From: Hyaloperonospora brassicae
Taxonomy: Eukaryota > Oomycota > Peronosporomycetes > Peronosporales > Peronosporaceae
Assembly: GCA_947650285.1 (NCBI GenBank)
Contig: CANTFL010001211.1
Location: 682,001-746,000, forward strand
Length of the DNA: 64,000 bases
Reading direction: 5' to 3'
The notes beneath the pieces were generated by a model. The model did not search any database and was not told where the DNA came from. It saw nothing but the letters and a program-made list of their open reading frames with translations. The position numbers were made by a program, and so were the translations under genes. Positions 19,955-32,239 of this stretch are shown here, piece by piece; position 1 is the first letter of the stretch, and each line of letters begins with the position of its first letter.

Positions 19955-22825
19955 CAGACTGCCGGACCAAGTGAGCGGCAGACGGCGAGACGAGAACCGG
20001 ATGCGCTCTTTTTATATGCACTATATGTTGCCCGAGAGGGATTGCTGAAGACCCGCCGCGGACGTTGAAGTGTGTCGCGGGTGCGCGCAATCGGACGGAT
20101 GGATTGCGCGCACCGACTCAGATCGATGTCCCGACTATGTCCCTCGTTGCGACGTTCTTGTCGCCGCGAATGCAGAGGCGGTCACACGCGGCGGACTCCG
20201 TTGTTGCCATACAAAACGCAAGTGTATACGGACCGCATGACAGACTCGGTGAGCGTGTCAGTGTCGGGGTACGCTGTTGTTGAGGCCTCATCGGTCGCGT
20301 CGCCCGAGTGTCACATGGTCCGCAGGGAGCTGTACCACATGGCGCGTAGAAAAGACGGCAGACAAGGCCGGGCGCGTGGGGTATGACTGGCCGTGGCCGG
20401 GCGTTGTTCGCCTCTAGAAAAAGGCCGCTGGGCGAGCAGTCGGATGGTTAAGGACAAGCCGGTTGACCCTTTGCGGCGAAGCACTGGATATTTGTATGCA
20501 CATCGACATGCGCCTCGTCTGGCCGTTGTCAGAAAACGGCCGAAAATGTACCGCCAGAGTCTCGTGGGCGTCTGCAGTGACCGATGTGGTCTACTGACGA
20601 CGCTCAGACACAGCGCTACTATGCGGAGACTGGAGGAACGTGTGCGCCCGTAGATGGGTAGTAGTCGGAGCACGAGATGCAGCAGATCGTCTGCAACGGT
20701 AGTCAAAGTCTGGAGGTTGGACGAATGTAGAGTGGTGGCGTCTTGTCGGGCGTCGCGGACCTCAGCATGTCGCTGCCGAGCTTTCAAAACAGAACTCGTC
20801 CAGTCGATACGTTCTTTCGAATGTTTGCTATTTGAGGACACCTTCAATCGCACAATTACCGATTACTTCCTGTCACGCATTTGGTCTCAATCGGTCCGTT
20901 TCGTTTGAGACGGTCAAGTCACCTCTTTATCGACGGAGACACTCAGTAAGCAAAGAAGGACCACGACAAATGATGACTGCAACAGGATCCACGGACATCA
21001 GTCCCACGTCCGACTATTACAGACCATTCGTTGCCCACACGGCAGGTGTTGTTGGCTCTCGAGTTTACTGGCCAACCGACAGCACGCGTTCCTCGCGTCT
21101 TTCTTGCTTCTGATTCTTCAACGATCGCTCGAGTTGATGGACAGCGTAAGCTGCTGTCAAAAATCCAGCTCCCTGCGCGGCGGCAACGTCGCGTCTGCAG
21201 CGTGCCGATCGTCGAGCCGATCCAAGGCCTGTACGAATTTCGCATATCCAGCCCGATGCACGATTGTTCTTGAATGGGGATGGCACGGGTCCACATGGGC
21301 GTGTCGCTTGAGGGAAATGGAGGCAACAATCCTTCGTTGACTGCCGTCTCCCGTCTCTTGTTCGTTCCTGACGACATTGCAGTGCAACGACAGGAGCGCG
21401 AGCGAAAGACAACATGACGTGTCGCTGCGAAGCCAAGTTTGCTCTACGTATTCACATGTTTACTACATCCAGAGATAGGGCGCAGCGTATCCTTTCGTGA
21501 CAGCGGCGGCGTGCGGCATGGCCGTCTTGTCTAGTCCAGCCGGTGGGCACCCCGACGGCTGGTCCACGTCCGACTTGTCACGTTTGTGTAGACCTCCTTG
21601 TTGTTTATTTCAGGCCTGCTTGCTGCCGTCGTGTGTCCAGCTGCAGTCCATCATGTTCGTGGCAAAGTGCCCGTCACAAGCTGCATGAGAAGGAACGCAC
21701 TGTGGATTGTTGAAGCCGCAAGTGGATAGTGCAGCTTTCAGCACGCTAAAGAATGCTGCTGCTCTAGAGTGCGCGAGTAAACAGAGAGCTGCCCGCTACG
21801 TCTGCATCTGCACCGACAGAGCGCACGATCTTGACCGAGAACTGCAACTCAGATGTTCAACATGGCCCATCAGCTGCAGCGTAGCAGCATTTTCGGCTTG
21901 CCAAAAGCCAAGCAGCTCACGCCTGGACGATCGATTCGGCTCGAGAAAAGAGACCGCAATGTGTCGCTTGGCTGGTCGCACCCGTGATTGATCGTCTCAA
22001 CGCAGTTGCTGGCGTTGGTCATGCCAAGGGCTTGGATCTGCTGCTCGAGGGCATCACAAGCTTCGCTGGGCTTTGTACATCGACGGCTTCGTGGACCCAT
22101 AAAAGCGTCTGCACATGCCCTTCAACATCCTCATGTCGTGATTATTTCGCGATGTCAGCCTTCTTCCGGACTCCTTCAGTAGCTTCGACACAGTCTGTTG
22201 CTCATGGAGACACGACTACCCACTATGACACTGCAGAGCTCACTCGAGACGAATGGAGCGACCGCAGGAACGACTCCATTTTGCTCCGGGCTCAAAGCGA
22301 AGATGTGAGCACGTGATGTTGCGTTTCGAACGCCTCTTCTGGCCACATGTCACCGGCCATCGGGGCTCGACAGAACCCCACAGTAACCACCAACCCAATC
22401 TTCAGCCATCAAAAGACTGTCAAGAAACGCGTTGTATCCAGAGCCTGTCACGCAAGACCGACACAACAAAAGGCCATCGTGGCGCGAGGCAACGGCTAAG
22501 CAGGTTACGCTGTATAAGGCCACGACTTATCGTGTCCCTTCAACTTGACGTACGCCAGAGCGATGGCACCGCCCGCTCAATGTGTCAAAAAGGCCGTATC
22601 TTGACGTGTCTTTATTGTAGCAGCAGTCGGACTCGTCGGCGTCCTTAGTGACCCAAAGGCGTATCATTCCGTCCCCCCACGTCATCTTTCGCTGCACCGA
22701 TCGATCGATCGGTCGCGGCCCGAGAAGCTGCGCAGCCGACCAATGAGCGCTCGAACGAGCGGTCTCCTCGAGCCGCTTCCGCCAGTTCCGAACCGGCGGC
22801 ACAGAGATCGCTCCCGTCGGACGCG
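19955..22825. other. 2.9-kb spacer without a supported gene
   Basis: Many short frames exist on both strands (the largest about 180 codons, minus strand near 20.3-20.9 kb), but no domain, signal peptide, splice-consistent gene or repeat family is recognised. Inverted ATTGG/CCAAT elements near 22740 may belong to the promoter of the MFS gene. Decayed gene remnants cannot be excluded. Confidence 0.4.
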
Positions 22826-24468
22826 ATGCTCGACACGCGACGCACGCAGGTGGAGCCCGTGAAGCGCCAAGTGGCGACGTTCGCCTCGTCGCACGTCACA
22901 GAGCCCCTCACTGGCAAAGAGCCCGAGACGGCCCCGAGGCGACTCACGTACGGCAGTACGGCGCCTCGGGATGGGCGACACACAGACAGTCACAAAGTGG
23001 CGGCGACGACGGCGCTGCTCAGTGATCAGATTTTGGTGTCGGCGGCTGCGAACCTCAGCACTGCTGTACGTGTGTGTCGCTCGCGCGCGCTCTCTCGTTG
23101 GAGCTGCACTTGTGTGTGTGTGTGTGTGGCACTCTTTGCTTTCAAGGAACTGACTGTGATTTGACTGTGGATGGTGTGCTACGTCTCTGGCTGTGTGTGT
23201 GTGTCTGTGTGGGCTTTTTTTTGTAGTACAATTTGGCAGTGATCAACTACGCGCTCATGATGTTGCAGCGGTCGTACCCGGACGCGAGTCTCGAGTTGCG
23301 GTCGACCGTTGACGCCTGTTCGTTGGTAGGAGCGATTGTGGGGCAGCTCACGTTTGGCTACGTGGGCGCAGTCATGGGACGCCGTAAAGGCATGCTGTTC
23401 ACGCTGTTGCTGTCGGTTCTGGGAGCTGCAGCAAGCGCGATTCTGCCGTGGGGCACCGATTCAGTCTACCAGACCCTTGCGGCATGTCGCTTCGTCCTCG
23501 GCGTGGGCGTGGGAGGAGTGTATCCGTTATCAGCGGCTTCGGCGGTGGAGTCTACGAATGACGAAGACGAGCTCAGGAAGAGCAGGGTCGTGGCTGCGGT
23601 CTTTAGTTTTCAGGGCATCGGGCAGCTACTTGCACCGCTAATGGCCTATATCGTGCTGGCCATGAACGCCCAGCGAGCAATTGGATGGCGACTCTTGCTG
23701 CTCGTCGGTGCGTTTCCTGGATTGTTTGTGCTGCGACGAGCGTATCAAGTGGAAGAATGTCGACCGTCTTCGTCACCGACCGCGCCAGTAGGAGCAACGA
23801 GGAGAGCGGACAGCGACGTCGTGATCCGTCGACCCAAGTTGTGGGACAAGGTGAAAGCGAGCCCCTCGCTCCAGCGCAAGCTCTTTGGCGCTTGTGCAAG
23901 CTGGTTCCTCTTTGACGTCACTTTCTACGGGAACGTCATTTTCACGCCCATCATTTTGCAGGACACGTATGGCTTGGACAAACATCAGTTTGCCGATGTT
24001 GCGCTTTGCTCGTTGGTAGTAGCAGCGATCGCGTTTCCGGGCAATCTACTGGCAGTCCTCGTAGTCGGCAGACTGAGCTTCCGGACGATTCAGATCATGG
24101 GCTTTGTTGCTATGGGCGTGCTGTTCCTGGTCCTCGGGTTCTTCTACGCGCAGCTGCTGTACTACAGGGGCCTCCTGCTCGGACTGTACGCGCTCACGTT
24201 TTTCTTCTCGAACTTTGGACCGAATGTCGGCACGTTTTGTCTCCCGGCTGAGCTCTTTGCGAAAGACGTGCGTGTGGAGCTCAATGGCGTTGCTGCAGCC
24301 ACTGGAAAGCTCGGCGCGGCCGTCGGTGCAGCCTCGTTTGGCCTCATTGAGGCGCACTTTGGCGTGTCTCGTCTCTTGGTGCTCAGCGCGATGGTCTCTT
24401 TGCTTGGCGCCTTTGTCACGTACAAGTTTCTGCCCACAAAGCGTTACACGTCGTTCAGCGGGACGTGA
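22826..24468 (+). CDS. MFS transporter, phosphate:H+ symporter-like
   Basis: Two exons, 22826-23065 and 23227-24468 (161-nt GT..AG intron with T-rich 3' end); product 493 residues with a charged N-terminal tail and about 12 membrane helices. Splicing restores TM1 as NLSTAYNLAVINYALMM. MFS hallmarks are the loop MGRRKGM after TM2, CRFVLGVGVGGVYPLSA, and FLFDVTFYGNVIFTP in TM7, which resembles the phosphate-symporter (PHS) branch where WFLLDIxFY is typical. Uptake of inorganic phosphate or a related organic phosphate at the plasma membrane is inferred; a sugar-type substrate remains possible. The N-terminal start is the first ATG of the exon. Confidence 0.85.
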
Positions 24469-25177
24469 GGGTGCATCAGGTGATAGACAAGTCGTAGCAA
24501 TGCTACCGGACGAATGTATGAACCAACAGCCGACATGTGGTACTGGGAAACGAGCCGATGAACGTGCAGGATGGGTTATAGAGACCCCAGTGGATTGTAT
24601 CCTCTTGCTCCGTGTTTTTCGGTGTCTAGGATGGTACGGTAAATGGATGAATGAATGGATCCAACTGTTGCCATCTTTGTATCCGATATAGTACGTACGT
24701 CAGACGATGAAGTAGAAGAAGCGCGGAGAAGGGGTACACTTTGGTGCATGCGAGGGGGTACGCGTACGTATGTAGCGATGCAGACTGTGTTTCCCTCGTT
24801 TGTCGCATTCGGCATCAAAACGACTTTACACGCGTAAATGTGTTTGACCCAAAACAAGTCACTGGCGGCCCCAATTGCCCAAAACAACGTCCGGCGTCGC
24901 AGCAGCAGCAGCAGCACGAAGACGCTGTTGCAGTGCTCGTCAGTCTTTATACTCTCGTCAACTTGATACCCAGCAGCCCTTCCCACCACGAATCAAACCA
25001 ACTACCTCCAACACACACACACGCCTATCCCCCGCTCCACTTCCCCCACCCCCACTGCGCGGTCGCTCGCTCTGCCCTCTGATTGGCCCCCGCCGCCCTC
25101 CCCCCTGCCGTCGTCCGCCCCCCTCAAAACCCAAAGTTCCCGAGAACTTATCAGTCACATTGAGCTCATCGCCTGTC
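24469..25177. other. Spacer / promoter of the CENP-B-like gene
   Basis: Contains no gene of its own. Just before the next start codon are C-rich tracts (25020-25130) and an inverted CCAAT box (TGATTGGCC at about 25080). The downstream frame is open through part of this region but lacks an ATG with conserved sequence behind it. Confidence 0.5.
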
Positions 25178-25393
25178 ATGCCTTCGAGTCCTAATACTAC
25201 TTGTGTGCCCGATGTAGGCAGCCTGCTCGCCGCGCCCGGCCCCCCGCCGCCCGAGGTCAAGTTCGCGGCCGACGGTAGCGGCGACTACGCGCCCGAGTGC
25301 GTCGCCCGCGCCTCGGCGTCGGCTCTCGTTGCTTCCGTCGTCGCCGCGACCGCTACTCGTAGTACCACGGACAACACTGGTGGTCTCGTTGGC

Positions 25394-25436
<43 letters not shown>

Positions 25437-27217
25437 GTGCGCCCATTGTGAAAGCCCGTCGCCGCCGGGCCGACGGCAACGGCAACTTGACGGTCGAGCA
25501 GAAGCGCCGCATCTGCGAGAAGCACCGCAACACGCCCAAGATCACGCAGAAGGACCTCTGTCGCTGGGCCAAGCTCGAGTTCAACCTCCACCGAGCGCCC
25601 ACGCAGCCCACGATGAGCAACATCCTCAAGCACGAGCACCTGTTCAAGGACAACGTCTTGGGCGTGCTGGGCGCCCAGCGCAAGACGATTCGGCCCACGC
25701 GCCACGCGCACTTTGACCAGGTGCTGGCCAATTGGGTCATGGAGCGCCAGAACAAGGGCAACATTACCGGTGACATGATCAAGACCAAAGGCCGTGAGCT
25801 CGTGAAGCAGATGGGGCTTGAAGGGAAATTGGGCTTTTCCAATGGATGGCTCGCGTCGTTCAAGGCGCGGCACGGGCTCCTCAAGCGCAGCTCGAACGTG
25901 CACCTGGTGCCGCCCAGTGACAAGCTGAGCGCCGCGACGGCGCCGTCGGCAGCGACCAGTGCGCTATTGGCCACTGCCAGCAAAGACGGAGTGGCCTATG
26001 GCGGCATCTTGGACGCGAACAGCGGCATGCTGCCGAATGGACTGTCGGTGGACCCGAACTATATGCTGCCGCCCGTGTCGATGGACTTGACGATGGAGCA
26101 GATCCAGGAGATGCTGCGCGACTACGTCCCGAGCGATGTCTACACGGTGGACGAGACGGGGCTGTTCTTCCGCGCGTCGCCGAACAAACTCGTGCAGGGC
26201 GACGAAGCCCAGATGCTGCTGGCCGACGAGGCGCGACTCACGGTGCTGCTCGCGGTCAACGCCGATGCGTCGGACCTCATGGAGCCGTACATTATTGGCA
26301 ACGTCGTGCCGCCAAAGAACATCAAGATGGCTTCGATCTCGCAGCTTGGCTACCACTACGTGTGCAGCAGCAAGGCTCGCATGACCGTGTTTATCTTCCA
26401 GCAGTGGCTACGCGACTTTAATGCACGCATGGCGAGCGCCCACCGCAACGTGGTGCTGCTCATGGACAATGCGCCGTCCCATGTGCTAGGGTGTGTCGCT
26501 CTCTCGAATGTGCGCGTGGTGATGTTTGCTCCGCACTTGGGCATGAAGGTGCAGCCGATGCGCGGCGGCATTCTGTCTGCTTTCAAGGGCAAGTACCGAC
26601 TGAAGCATCTTACGCTGGCCATTGACCACCTGGAAGACGGTTTGTCGAACGTCTACCACGTGACACAGATTCAGGCCATGGGCTGGATCGTGGATGCGTG
26701 GCAGCAGACTTCGAAAGATATGATTCTGAATGCTTGGAAGCCGCTAGGCATTACAGCGCCATTCAGTTTTGACTCAAACATGAGTGGAGCAGATGACAAG
26801 AACGTCGAGGAAGAACTGTGGGGGCTTCTATACTGTCTGCAGCTTAGCGGCATCGTCAACACGAAAGTGCTGGTGAACTCGCGCTGGGAGAACGACATCC
26901 ATAAGCGATTGAACGAAGACATGATCGAAGATCCGCAGGAGAACGAGGAGGAATTTCGTGTACCAGACGCTGCTCCTGTCGATCATCCGGGTATAAGTAG
27001 CGGCAACATGTCCGCCGATGAAGACCATCATCCGGGCGTCCAGCCCATTGCGCCCAAGGAACAGCTCAAGGCATTCCGTGACGTCATCCGCTACCTCGAG
27101 CGTACAGGCAGGGCCGATTCTCGCGATCCGCAGTTGATGAACGTCATTGAGTTTCTCAAGAAGAAGCAGCTGAGCTTGCGCTTTGACAACGCTAGCAACT
27201 CGACGCTCACGATATAG
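25178..27217 (+). CDS. CENP-B/pogo-like transposase-derived protein, probably domesticated
   Basis: Single exon, 679 residues. An Ala/Pro-rich N-terminus is followed by a CENP-B N-type helix-turn-helix (about 104-160, LTVEQKRRICEKHRNTP..), a Tc5/CENP-B second HTH (about 170-235, ending NGWLASFKARHGLLKR), then a DDE_1 fold. The first and second catalytic Asp are present in VDETG (D325) and LLMDNAPSH (D430), but the third position, normally QPxDxG, reads QPMRGG with Arg462. Strand transfer activity is therefore unlikely. No terminal inverted repeats were noticed around it. A sequence-specific DNA-binding host protein is inferred. Start is the ATG at 25178; upstream codons are low-complexity. 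Confidence 0.8.
25390..25440 (+). repeat. GCT/GGT trinucleotide repeat coding polyalanine
   Basis: In-frame run within the CENP-B-like gene giving Ala8 then GAAGAAGA. Such coding microsatellites vary in length between strains; it lies outside the DNA-binding and DDE domains. Confidence 0.9.
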
Positions 27218-28067
27218 TCTGGACATTTGCTCGCCCTCACGCAAATGGGAAGCTGTAGGCCGAGGCCAAGGTATCGTTTCTCGACTTGATATGTGGTAAC
27301 GCTTGTAAATGAGGAGCATTTCTTGTACAAGTGGATGTACACACACGTGCATGGAAGAGCATACCGGAAGTGACAACTATCGTCTCCCTGACGATCGTCT
27401 GGTGTGCATTGCCACGTCGATCTCGTCTACACCTCACAAATGCTGTCTTGTGTTCTCTTCCAGCGAAGGTAAGATCAGTGTCACGTATGCAAGAGAGCTG
27501 ACTGAACAAACTCATGTGCCAGAGTCTGGTATGCTCGATCGCCAGCGAGTCCGACAGTGGCGATGCCAGTACATGCTCGAAAGCACGTCTTTTGACCTGA
27601 GCACCTGATGTCAATCAAAAGCAGTGCTACATGACCGACTATCGATGTTGTGTGTACTTGTGTCCTAGCGCCCGAATCTCAACAAGAGCATATCCTGACT
27701 GGTACGTGCACAGGTTGTGGTGGATCCGATACGTCGTAACTTGCATGCGACTGAGGTGACAAGAGTTCGATGGGACATCGATCGGACAAAGCGATTGCAG
27801 CAGAGCAAAGCGAACTCGTCAGCCACCGCTACTTCGATGCCGCTGCGTCATACGTCACTCGTACTATCGTTTGCAAAACGTCGTGTTGACCACGACCGCA
27901 TCACTACAACAGAGAAGAACGAAATTGTGCGGTACCAATCGATCCGGAAGCGTCTGTATTGCAATGCGATGCTGAAAGCTGCTGAGTCGTCATGTACACG
28001 CACGGACGTCTCCGTACGAGATGTCTTCGCTCGGCTGCAAGAAACTCTACTTGGCACCATTAGGCAG
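27218..28067. other. Convergent spacer
   Basis: Lies between the 3' ends of the CENP-B-like and PPR genes. Frames of up to about 180 codons on the plus strand lack features. Nothing assigned. Confidence 0.45.
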
Positions 28068-30044
28068 TCAGAGTTGTGGCTCCTTGCCTGCAGTAGCAGG
28101 CGTAGTCCTAAAGTATGTTCGCAGGCGCTTCGCGGGCACAGTCAGCCGAAAGTAGTAGTGCGCCGTCGTTGTATCGTCCGCGAGAGCGCCAACACGTGCC
28201 ATGTCATCCATCGAAAACAGCGTGCGGAGACTCGCATTGTCTGCGTCCAGACGGTCAAGTAGCTCGTATCCATGCTGCACCAACACCTGGACGTTCGGAG
28301 CAACAAAATCGCCATTGGACGCGTCCACTTTCGCCCGCAACTCATCCATCAGCTTGATTATCGCGTAGCTACGTACTTGCTCGTTCAAGAACGAGCGCAT
28401 GTCGTACACATATGTGTTGCCCTTCTCCGCAAACACTTTGTGGAAGACGTTGTGGCTTCGGGCAGCTTCGTACAGAGTGTCTGCCATATTCGTCCGCTTC
28501 TGCGCCAAAAGAGAGTGCAGTAGATTCAACGTCGTGGGAAGCGCGAGAACAAACACACCCTCCTTGTCGACAAGCGGTAACTTCTCTTCAAAAAGTGCCT
28601 CATAGGCCAGATCAGGGTGGCGCTTGCGCACACAGGTACGCACGAGTATATCGTACACACGCGGGTCCGCACGGACGTTGAATTTCAGCATTTCACGCCA
28701 CAAATACATCGACCTGCCGCAGTGGTCCTCTTCGCGCAGCCGTCGAAAGAACGCTTCAATGATGGTGTCGTTACGAGGTTCGTCCGTGTTCGGGTACAGT
28801 GCACGCATAACGCCATCTGGATTCATGTACGCAGCCAGCCCCATGGAGCCCACGAGACTGCCGCAGAACAGCGTCGTCAGCATGTACTCTTCGTAGTTGA
28901 TGAACGGAACGAACGCGACTCCCATTAGGCCCAGACCCGCTAGAGCCGCCTTCACCTTCTGTTGATCCACTGTACCCAGCTCGCCGTGATACACAGCGTG
29001 CATCATAGTGATAAACGTCACAAGGTCCGGTCGGATTGCACGTTCCTTCATCTCCTCGTACAGATGGAAAGCAAACGTCAAGTTGCTCACCTTGCCGCAT
29101 CCTTTCAGCAATACATTGTAGTGCACAAGTTTCGGCTGCACCGCCGTCTGCTTCATGTCGTCCATCAGTGTCTTGGCACTTTCGAAATCGCCACTCTCCA
29201 CGTGTGCGTCCATCAAGATCGCGTACGTGTGATCATCTGCAGCAATGCCCTTCTCCTGCATCGTTGCAAAAAGCGCCAGCGTCTCCTTCGTGTGCCCTCC
29301 CCGCGCAAACGCACTCATCAAGTTATGAAACGTAATGTTGGTCATCTCGACACCAGCCACGTCCATCTGGTCCAGCACCGTCTGAACTTGCTGCGTGTCA
29401 CCGGCCACGCCCGCGACCGTCAGCACAGCCGAGTACACGGCCAGATTCGGGATCGAGCCACGTTCTTTCGCGGTGTGGAAGAGCCAGTAGCCGGTATCGA
29501 CTTTCCTCAGCGCGGCACACGCTTGGATCGCACTCGCAAGCGCGTGGTTCAGCAGAAACACGTCCTGCTGCATCAGCTTCTCCGCCAGCGCGACAGCGTC
29601 TTGATTGTGTCCTACTTTCCGAAAGATCCGGATACACTCCATCGCTGCTTTACTGTGCGTACGCGCAAAGCGTTGGACAAGCAGACACAGCGGGAGAGCG
29701 GCCGTGCACTGCTCCTTCGACTTGCACACTTGCAGCAGCGCACCCACGCGACCGATAAAATCCGTACTGGGCTCAAACGTGGCCCCACCATTGCGCTTAA
29801 CTTCCTGCAGCAACGTCGCTAGATCGTCCAGTACTTGCGTCTGGGGAACGCGCCGTCGTCCATGAGCTGGCGCCGCACTGCGTTCGCGCAGCGTAGACGC
29901 AGCACGGCCAAACTTGAGCAGGTCACTTGCAGGTACTATCGCAGGAGCAACTCCGACCGGCCGCGCGCGTCTGGTCGCAGCAGGAGACGCGCAGGAAGAC
30001 GCGCTGCGCTGCTGCCACGAGCGCTGGAGCAGGCGGCGGTGCAT
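28068..30044 (-). CDS. Pentatricopeptide repeat (PPR) protein, probably mitochondrial
   Basis: Single exon, 658 residues. The N-terminus (MHRRLLQRSWQQRSASS..) is rich in Arg and Ser with no acidic residues, a mitochondrial presequence pattern. The central part (about 150-400) has at least six 35-residue helical hairpins of PPR type, for example NITFHNLMSAFARGGHTKET and HTYAILMDAHVESGDFESAK. The C-terminal third has further helices and a segment around YVYDMRSFLNEQVRSYAII that loosely recalls an Smr domain, but without the LDLHG box, so Smr is not claimed. Organellar RNA processing or translation is inferred. The ATG at 30044 is used; it shares a 149-bp divergent promoter with the ABCB gene. 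Confidence 0.85.
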   Translation of the reverse strand: MHRRLLQRSWQQRSASSCASPAATRRARPVGVAPAIVPASDLLKFGRAASTLRERSAAPAHGRRRVPQTQVLDDLATLLQEVKRNGGATFEPSTDFIGRVGALLQVCKSKEQCTAALPLCLLVQRFARTHSKAAMECIRIFRKVGHNQDAVALAEKLMQQDVFLLNHALASAIQACAALRKVDTGYWLFHTAKERGSIPNLAVYSAVLTVAGVAGDTQQVQTVLDQMDVAGVEMTNITFHNLMSAFARGGHTKETLALFATMQEKGIAADDHTYAILMDAHVESGDFESAKTLMDDMKQTAVQPKLVHYNVLLKGCGKVSNLTFAFHLYEEMKERAIRPDLVTFITMMHAVYHGELGTVDQQKVKAALAGLGLMGVAFVPFINYEEYMLTTLFCGSLVGSMGLAAYMNPDGVMRALYPNTDEPRNDTIIEAFFRRLREEDHCGRSMYLWREMLKFNVRADPRVYDILVRTCVRKRHPDLAYEALFEEKLPLVDKEGVFVLALPTTLNLLHSLLAQKRTNMADTLYEAARSHNVFHKVFAEKGNTYVYDMRSFLNEQVRSYAIIKLMDELRAKVDASNGDFVAPNVQVLVQHGYELLDRLDADNASLRTLFSMDDMARVGALADDTTTAHYYFRLTVPAKRLRTYFRTTPATAGKEPQL

Positions 30045-30193
30045 GGCCAATGTTTGGTGCCATGACCGACCTACGCTCGACCATACCGGGACGCAAAACC
30101 GGTATACCGGTTCCGAGAAAAGGGGTGACGGTGGTGTGCACCACGTGAACTTCCTCGCACCGCAATCGCCTCACGAAGCGCGCGCCGCTCCTC
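30045..30193. promoter_or_regulatory. Divergent promoter with 16-bp perfect palindrome (PPR / ABCB)
   Basis: Only 149 bp separate the two start codons. At 30097-30112 is the perfect palindrome AACCGGTATACCGGTT, and ATACCGG also occurs at 30084-30090. A dimeric regulator binding here could control both genes. CACGTG lies at 30141-30146, so a bHLH-type site is also possible. Confidence 0.6.
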
Positions 30194-32169
30194 ATGGGGT
30201 CGAGATCGTTTTTGCTGGAGAAGCTGAGCGCGCCGTACGACAGCAGCGGCGGCGTCGGCAATGCCAGTGCTGCTGCTGGAGCGCCCGTTCCGATTGCGGA
30301 TGGTACCGGCGACGGGCCGCTGTCGAAGCAGCCGACGCAGCGCAAGAAACAAACGCCTTCGACCATTGGGTGGCTGTCGGGTCTATTAGCAGAGGAGAAG
30401 TTGCTGCTGACGGTGGGCGTCTCGGGGATGACCGTTTCGTCGGCCATGAACCTCGTGTTCCCACGCGTGATGGGCAAAGCGATCGACGTGGCGTCGGGCA
30501 AACCGGCGCCCGGGGGGCTCAGTCGAAAAGGGTTTGTCGCCGTCGTCCTGGCGACGTTTGTGACAGGGGCAATGGGCTCGTTCGTGCGCACGTATGCGCT
30601 CGGTATGGCCTCAGAGCGCATTGCCGCCAAGCTGAGAAGGCGGCTGTACCGGACGTTGTTGCTGCAGGAGCTGAGCTTTTATACGCACCGCAAAGTGGGC
30701 GAACTCGTGACGCGACTAAGTCGTGATTGTCAACAGACGGCAAGTGCGGTAGTTGACGTGCTGTCGAACGGCTACCGGTCGTTGAACTCGGCCGTGGGTG
30801 CGTCCTGCATGCTGCTGACGATCTCGCCCAAGTTGACGCTCGTGTCGTTGACCATCTTGCCGCTCGTGGGCACGAGCGCGATGCTGTTTAGTAAAATCTC
30901 GAGTCGATTGGCTACGAAGCACCAGAACGCTGTCACAGACATGACGGGCGTGGCTGAAGAGCGCTTGAATCATATTTGTACGGTCAAGTTGTTCTCCGCA
31001 GAGCAAGACGAGCTGGACCGCTTCGACACGATCAATCAAGGAATCTTGGCGAATGCCAAGAGCGCGAAGCAGGCTCGTGGTCTGTTCATGGGTGGACTAT
31101 CACTGTCCATCAACTGCTCGTTGTTCTCGGTGCTGTACTTTGGCGGATCGCTTGTGGGGTCAGGGGAACTCACGATTGGAACGCTCACGTCATTCGCTCT
31201 GTACAGTGGGTTCATGGGAATCGGGTTCTCGGGCCTGTCGTCGTGTCTGAGTGAAATGAAGAAGACGCGAATGTCGTCCGAGTCGCTCTTCGACTTGCTG
31301 TCGCTTCCACCTGCTGCAGATGGAGACGAGACGTTGGCAAATGTCAAGGGCTGTGTGAGCTTTAACGACGTGTCGTTCGCCTACCCGTCGCGGCCGAACA
31401 TGTTGGTGCTGAACCGACTGACCATGCAGGTCAACCCGGGTGAGGTAGTTGCTATCGTGGGTAAGAGCGGAGCTGGTAAGACCACGATCGCGTCACTCAT
31501 GTCGAAGATCATCAAACCCACGAGCGGCACAGTGACTCTGGACGGTGTGGACATTGCGACGTTGAAGACGTCGTGGCTGCGTAAGCAGATTGGCGTTGTC
31601 AATCAGGTACGACGTGACGTGATGTCTTGACATGCAGACGCTTTGGTTGTGCGCGGCTAACTGCTGCTGCTATGTGTTACATCTCGTAGGAACCGTCGCT
31701 TTTTGCGTCGACCATTGCTGAGAACATCATGTACGGTGCCGAAGTGCACGACAAGGAACAGCTCGTCAGTGCTGCCACGAAAGCACACGCGCACGAGTTC
31801 ATTATGGAACTGCCGGATAAGTATGACACCTTTGTGGGTGAAAAAGGTGTTGAGCTGTCGGGCGGTCAGAAGCAGCGCATTGCCATTGCCCGCGCACTGT
31901 ACAAGCCGACGAATATCCTTTTGCTGGATGAAGCCACGAGCTCGCTCGATGGGCGCAGCGAGGACCTGATCCGCCGCGCGCTTCAGTCCGCGTCGGAGGA
32001 CCGAGCGGTCTTGGTCATTGCGCACCGGCTGAACACGATCCGACATGCCAGTCGCATCATTCTGCTGGAAGAAGGCGTCATTGCTGAGACCGGCACGTTT
32101 GAGGATTTGTACCAGGAAGGCACCAAGTTCTACGACTTGGCTCACAACAGCCAAGCTCCAATAGTTTAG
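30194..32169 (+). CDS. ABCB half-transporter (TMD-NBD)
   Basis: Two exons, 30194-31606 and 31690-32169 (83-nt GT..AG intron), product 630 residues. One ABC transmembrane domain (about 60-345, six helices) is followed by one NBD: Walker A GKSGAGKTT near 423, Q-loop VVNQEPSLF spanning the splice junction, signature LSGGQKQR near 527, Walker B ILLLDEATSSLD near 548 and the H-loop AHRL. Half-size ABCB proteins act as homodimers in the mitochondrial inner membrane (ABCB10/Mdl type), vacuole or ER. The N-terminus here is not a clear presequence, so location is open. If the intron is retained the frame stops eight codons later, deleting most of the NBD. Confidence 0.9.
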
Positions 32170-32239
32170 CTGCAACGGGCTAGAACGTGATACTTATTGG
32201 GAAGAATGTATGTTGTTTTTCTGCTGTCTAGTGTCTGGA

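Noticed and set aside
20311..20853. 180-codon minus-strand frame in the 20-kb spacer
   Set aside because: No conserved motif, Arg/Leu/Ser-rich chance composition, and no splice-consistent extension.
28068..28500. Smr nuclease domain at the C-terminus of the PPR protein
   Set aside because: The helix pattern is vaguely similar but the LDLHG and GxG motifs are missing.
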